A DNA stretch of 38,088 nt. It comes from an uncultured Mucilaginibacter sp. (GTDB lineage: Bacteria > Bacteroidota > Bacteroidia > Sphingobacteriales > Sphingobacteriaceae). Below are positions 34,695 to 38,088 of the stretch, in pieces (the first letter of the stretch is position 1; the number at the start of each line of letters is the position of its first letter). Under the pieces are notes generated by a model, which saw only the letters and a list, made by a program, of their open reading frames with translations, did not search any database and was not told the DNA's origin. The position numbers were made by a program, and so were the translations under genes. The stretch lies in the NCBI GenBank assembly GCA_903915155.1, contig CAIWRU010000151.1:1-38088 (forward strand), given 5' to 3'.

Positions 34695-36089
34695 ATGCAG
34701 AGTTACCAGGAATTTCTTGACCTAAGCGTAGGTTTCCCGCAAGATGGTTTTGAAATAATAGATGATGAACTATATTTTCATGATCTTAATTTAATGGAGA
34801 TGATAGAAACGTATGGTACCCCCCTGCGTTTTACGTACATCCCTATGATCTCGAAAAAGATACAGCAGGCTAAGTTGCTTTTTCAGCAGGCTATTGTTAA
34901 AAACAATTATCGCGGCGGCTATAAATACTGTTATTGTACCAAAAGCTCGCATTTCAGGCATATCGTTGAAGAAGCACTAAAGAACGACATCCACATTGAA
35001 ACATCATCGGCATTTGATATGCCTATGATAGACGCGCTGGAGAAAAAAGGATCGCTAAATAAAGACGTGACCGTAATATGCAACGGGTTTAAGACATTCC
35101 AGTATAAAACCTATATCATCGACATGCTGCATGATGGCTTTAAAAACATCATCCCGGTGCTTGATAATAAGGAAGAGTTTAACCTGTATGATGACGAGAT
35201 AGAACTGGATACGCCATGTAACCTGGGCATAAGGATAGCAGCGGAAGAACAGCCTGATTCGCAGTTCTATACTTCACGTTTAGGGGTTCGTTTGGAGGAC
35301 ATTATCGATTTTTATCATAATAAGATCGAGGACAATCCGAACTTCCAGGTGAAACTGCTGCATTTCTTTATCAATTCGGGCATATCTGACACGCCATATT
35401 ACTGGAACGAACTTGAAAAGTATGTTACCCTGTACTGCAAGTTTAAAAAAGTAAACCCGGCGCTAGATACGCTTGACATTGGCGGCGGTATGCCGTTCAA
35501 GGATTCATTGGTGTTCGACTTTGATTATGAATATATGATCAATGAAATCGTGAGTCGTATTAAAGAAATATGCGCTGAACACGATACCATTGAACCGGAT
35601 ATTATTACCGAGTTTGGTAAATATACCGTAGCCGAAGCTTCGGGCATTTTATATAAGGTTTTGGGCCGTAAACAACAGAACGACCGTGAAAGGTGGCTAA
35701 TGCTTGATGGGTCGTTCATTACCAACCTGCCCGATGTTTGGGCATTGAACCAAAAATATATACTGTTGCCTATTAATAACTGGGATAGCGAATACGAACG
35801 TGTTAACCTTGGCGGCATAACCTGCGACGGCCAGGACTATTACAACCAGGAAGCACACATGAACAGTGTATTTATGCCTAAAACGCGTAAGGTGCAGTAT
35901 GTGGGCTTTTTTAACACAGGCGCTTACCAGGAAGTACTAAGTGGGTATGGTGGCATACACCACTGTTTGCTGCCCTCTCCTAAGCATGTGATCATCCGCA
36001 GAAACAGGGATGAGACGTTTAACTTTGAGGTGTTTGGTGAGGAACAAAACAGTAAGCAGGTATTGAAGATACTGGGTTATACAACATAA
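34695..36089 (+). CDS. Arginine decarboxylase, PLP fold III (SpeA-like, short form)
   Basis: The protein has 464 residues. Fold-III alanine-racemase-type barrel: PLP lysine Lys83 in YCYCTKSSH, IETSSAFDMPM, the Gly-rich phosphate loop LDIGGGMP (Asp261), and a C-terminal beta domain with the second active-site loop GGITCDGQD (Cys/Asp). It lacks the extra domains of the roughly 630-residue enterobacterial SpeA, as expected for the Bacteroidota form. It decarboxylates arginine to agmatine for polyamine synthesis. It is placed directly after two arginine/citrulline enzymes. Diaminopimelate or carboxynorspermidine decarboxylase are less likely alternatives given length and neighbours. Confidence 0.85.
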   Translation: MQSYQEFLDLSVGFPQDGFEIIDDELYFHDLNLMEMIETYGTPLRFTYIPMISKKIQQAKLLFQQAIVKNNYRGGYKYCYCTKSSHFRHIVEEALKNDIHIETSSAFDMPMIDALEKKGSLNKDVTVICNGFKTFQYKTYIIDMLHDGFKNIIPVLDNKEEFNLYDDEIELDTPCNLGIRIAAEEQPDSQFYTSRLGVRLEDIIDFYHNKIEDNPNFQVKLLHFFINSGISDTPYYWNELEKYVTLYCKFKKVNPALDTLDIGGGMPFKDSLVFDFDYEYMINEIVSRIKEICAEHDTIEPDIITEFGKYTVAEASGILYKVLGRKQQNDRERWLMLDGSFITNLPDVWALNQKYILLPINNWDSEYERVNLGGITCDGQDYYNQEAHMNSVFMPKTRKVQYVGFFNTGAYQEVLSGYGGIHHCLLPSPKHVIIRRNRDETFNFEVFGEEQNSKQVLKILGYTT

Positions 36090-36093
36090 TATG

Positions 36094-36117
36094 AGAGACG
36101 CGAAGTATCGCGTCTCT
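36094..36117. repeat. Palindrome AGAGACGCGA...TCGCGTCTCT
   Basis: Perfect 10-bp arms with a 4-nt spacer just after the arginine decarboxylase stop. It is a widespread style of intergenic palindrome; it may act as a weak terminator or mRNA end. Confidence 0.75.
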
Positions 36118-36129
36118 ACAATAATTAAC

Positions 36130-36168
36130 AAAAAAAGAGGCTGCCTTTCGGGACAGCCTCTTTTTTTT
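36130..36168. terminator. Bidirectional terminator between arginine decarboxylase and cytochrome c genes
   Basis: An A7 run, GAGGCTG, a short loop, CAGCCTC and a T8 run form a strong hairpin. The stop codon of the cytochrome gene (36167-36169, minus strand) overlaps its T run. Confidence 0.9.
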
Positions 36169-36655
36169 AGTTACCTGCTGGTGGTGCGGGTGGTGGCGGC
36201 GGAGCTTGTTGGCCATTGCCTGGGCCATGCATGTCATGGCCCATATCCATACCTTTTACTTCATCAGGGTGCGGGCTGCCGTGGTGGCAGGTGATACATT
36301 TAATCTCACCGATCACCATTCCTAATGAATCCTTTTTACCTTCAAAATATTTATTATTTATTTTGGCTGCCATTTTATACATGTTGCGCGCCATATTTTT
36401 TTCGGGTTTTGCATCGCTGGCAAAGTCCATTTTACCATCATCGCCTTTGGCGTGGCAAAAATTACAATGTACACCTAATGCTGTGGCCCAGTCTTCCATT
36501 ACCTGGTGCAATACCTTGTGAGGTATGTTTTTCGGCAAAACTTTAAGATTTGGCTTGTCGTGATCGTCATGATCGGCCCGCATTGAGGTTAATGCTGAAA
36601 ATGTGACAACTGCCGAAAGGCATATTATCGTTGCAATTTTTTTGTTGATAGGCAT
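36167..36655 (-). CDS. Diheme cytochrome c, photosynthetic-reaction-centre-subunit type
   Basis: The ATG at 36655 starts a signal peptide (MPINKKIATIICLSAVVTFS); an ATG at 36712 would add 19 residues and is less likely. Two heme-binding CxxCH motifs are CNFCH (in GVHCNFCHAKGD) and CITCH (in KCITCHHGSPHP). The stretch LKVLPKNIPHKVLHQVMEDWATAL and DFASDAKPEKNMARNMYKM match the non-photosynthetic Bacteroidota relatives of this family. The C-terminus is rich in His, Met and Pro (MDMGHDMHGPG, then polyproline). It acts in the periplasm, probably in respiratory electron transfer. A cytochrome c maturation gene lies upstream on the same strand. Confidence 0.88.
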   Translation of the reverse strand: MPINKKIATIICLSAVVTFSALTSMRADHDDHDKPNLKVLPKNIPHKVLHQVMEDWATALGVHCNFCHAKGDDGKMDFASDAKPEKNMARNMYKMAAKINNKYFEGKKDSLGMVIGEIKCITCHHGSPHPDEVKGMDMGHDMHGPGNGQQAPPPPPAPPAGN

Positions 36656-36747
36656 ATTTTTCAAGTTTGAACAACTAATATATGAACAAATATTTATGCA
36701 AATCAACTGCAAATAATAAATAATATGAAAATGTTACGAACTAAACG

Positions 36748-36826
36748 AGTCTTAAGTCAAAAGTCTTAAGTTCTAAGTCAAAAAAAAGAAACCCCACTTA
36801 AGGCTTACGACTTAAGACTATTGACT
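36748..36826. repeat. AGTCTTAAGTC-word inverted repeat cluster
   Basis: Repeated AGTCTTAAGTC/CTAAGTC words on the left (36748-36780) are mirrored by GACTTAAGACT/TTGACTTAG words on the right (36797-36826). It fills the gap between the cytochrome c and CcmF-like genes and resembles other intergenic repeat islands in this window. Confidence 0.65.
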
Positions 36827-36831
36827 TAGCA

Positions 36832-38088
36832 TTATACCGTTTTCAATTCCTTGTTCCTTCTGAAAATTGAAAGCAGGAAACCGATAACCATTATCACCGT
36901 ACCCGACCACAGGAAGTTGATATACGGGAACTCGATTGCTCGCATTACAATGTATGGCCTTTTGCCTTCAGGCTGGTCATACAGCATAATTTCAACCTGG
37001 CTTTTTTCGGGGATTATTTTTGAAAGGCGCAGCTTTAAACCTGCGTCATCAACTTTGCGGGCAAAATCAAATACGTTACCATTTTTGATCATAAACACAG
37101 GTTCGGCCTCATAAGTAATACCGTGTGATACAACCCTTAGCATTGCACCAACAGCAACATCATTAGGCCCTAACGGGATGTTTTGCACGTGTGCTTCTTT
37201 ATTCAACCGCTCTAAAATAATATAGCCATCGCGGTATGGTATAGTATCTCCTACCTTTACATTGTGCGTTAAAGGCGCGTTATAGTTGGCGTCGTCGTTA
37301 GCATCTTCTTCGTGACCCTCTGACATACCTGCCTGCATTACATTCAGCGGCGCCATGCTGATGTGGGTGTATAAGTCGTGGAATAAATAGTGCTTGGTAT
37401 CGGGTGACGAAACCAGCCCCATTTTGTTGTTATACTGCGAATTGGGTTTTAAGATGAATTCCTCCTTCAAATTACCGGAGGCATCGTATTTTTTATAGTC
37501 AACCTTAAAATAATGGTTTGGCGCGGCAATTGAATCGCCAACATAAGTTACTGTGTAGTCGCCCATTTTATAGGGTTCGTTTTTATAAAGCATGATGTTT
37601 TCGCGCGAGTTATTGCCTTTGTCGAAATCAGCGCCATAATCCAGTCCAGAATTATTTTGAGAGATAATTGTGCTGGTACCGGCGGCTATTAAAGCACCAA
37701 CCATTATCAGCCCAAAACCAATATGTGCAACTGCCGAACCTGCCAGCTTTAATTTGCCTTTGAAGGCGTCGGCCAAAACCTTGCCATTCACCAAAACAGA
37801 ATAAATGGCGCCCAGCATTACCAGCATAAACACAATATGCAGCTTATATACACCGGTAACATAAATTATTACTGCAGCAATTAAAGCCGCGCTAACTATG
37901 TAGACTCCAGTAGTAATAAAGAAACGCGTAGTATCGGTTTTTTTATACTTCATGAACTGGGTAACACCGGTTAACAAAGTAACCACCACGGCAAAACCTG
38001 CCTGGAAAACGTTATATAAAGTAACCGGGTTTGATGGCGGCGCGATGTGTGTTTTAAACATGGCGTTCCATACCGGGATAGATGTTAC
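36832..38088 (-). CDS. CcmF-like cytochrome c maturation protein, C-terminal part
   Basis: The frame is open to the right edge (SIPVWNAMFKTHIAPPSNPV is readable across the ATG at 38061), so the start lies beyond the window and the gene is partial, about 418 residues visible. Four transmembrane helices (about residues 20-150 of the visible part) precede a large periplasmic domain with YKMGDYTVTYVGD and DLYTHIS, and a last helix (INFLWSGTVIMVIGFLLSIF) with a short basic tail. This layout matches the C-terminal half of CcmF/heme lyase subunits, which attach heme to CxxCH motifs at the membrane. The adjacent diheme cytochrome c fits. ResB/CcsA-type fusion is the main alternative. Confidence 0.8.
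   Translation of the reverse strand, partial: VTSIPVWNAMFKTHIAPPSNPVTLYNVFQAGFAVVVTLLTGVTQFMKYKKTDTTRFFITTGVYIVSAALIAAVIIYVTGVYKLHIVFMLVMLGAIYSVLVNGKVLADAFKGKLKLAGSAVAHIGFGLIMVGALIAAGTSTIISQNNSGLDYGADFDKGNNSRENIMLYKNEPYKMGDYTVTYVGDSIAAPNHYFKVDYKKYDASGNLKEEFILKPNSQYNNKMGLVSSPDTKHYLFHDLYTHISMAPLNVMQAGMSEGHEEDANDDANYNAPLTHNVKVGDTIPYRDGYIILERLNKEAHVQNIPLGPNDVAVGAMLRVVSHGITYEAEPVFMIKNGNVFDFARKVDDAGLKLRLSKIIPEKSQVEIMLYDQPEGKRPYIVMRAIEFPYINFLWSGTVIMVIGFLLSIFRRNKELKTV

Overview
The window looks like the chromosome of a Bacteroidota bacterium, most likely Sphingobacteriaceae (Mucilaginibacter/Pedobacter type). Reasons: start codons lack Shine-Dalgarno sequences, several candidate promoters show the Bacteroidota -7 word TAnnTTTG, many small lipoproteins are present, and the proteins (PBP1A, TPR-type sensor kinase, fold-III arginine decarboxylase, CcmF-like protein, tandem RND pumps) have the character of that group. 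Taxonomy is inferred from these traits, not from a search.

Layout. (1) 1-2520 is AT-rich: the C-terminal part of a type III-like DNA methyltransferase cut by the left edge, then two related NTF2/SnoaL-like genes, the first apparently missing its 5' end. (2) 2658-4700: lipoprotein-like TPR sensor histidine kinase with no response regulator beside it. (3) 4701-5071: noncoding; holds an 11-bp inverted repeat whose arms lie about 300 bp apart. (4) 14293-5072, minus strand: a four-gene efflux operon (TolC-like channel, adaptor lipoprotein, two tandem RND permeases joined by an ATGA overlap). (5) 14294-17117: a LysR regulator, two tiny minus-strand genes and a YeiH-type exporter; a nearly identical 15-bp inverted repeat lies upstream of the regulator and of the exporter. 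(6) 17142-24832: a frameshifted Q-rich secreted protein, TfoX-N protein, PBP1A, a very large metalloprotease/beta-propeller/outer-membrane-barrel fusion, a fasciclin protein and a zinc-ligand-free MsrB. (7) 24819-26257: a divergent pair of a degenerate GIY-YIG protein and a LexA/CI-like self-cleaving regulator, plus a small hypothetical gene. (8) 26459-29968: Spy-like protein, bioF-bioD, 3-hydroxybutyryl-CoA dehydrogenase, WXXGXW lipoprotein. (9) 30074-36089: argS on the minus strand, then on the plus strand an arginine deiminase-family enzyme, a CtlX-like amidinotransferase and an arginine decarboxylase, forming an arginine-catabolism/polyamine block. (10) 36167-38088, minus strand: a diheme cytochrome c and the C-terminal part of a CcmF-like cytochrome c maturation protein running off the right edge.

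The most distinctive observations are the paired LysR operator-like sites, the duplicated RND permeases with a 53-nt identical tract, the protease-propeller-barrel fusion, the arginine cluster, the inverted-repeat elements filling several gene gaps, and the disrupted genes near 1590 and 17300. No rRNA, tRNA, CRISPR array, intact insertion sequence or prophage was seen.
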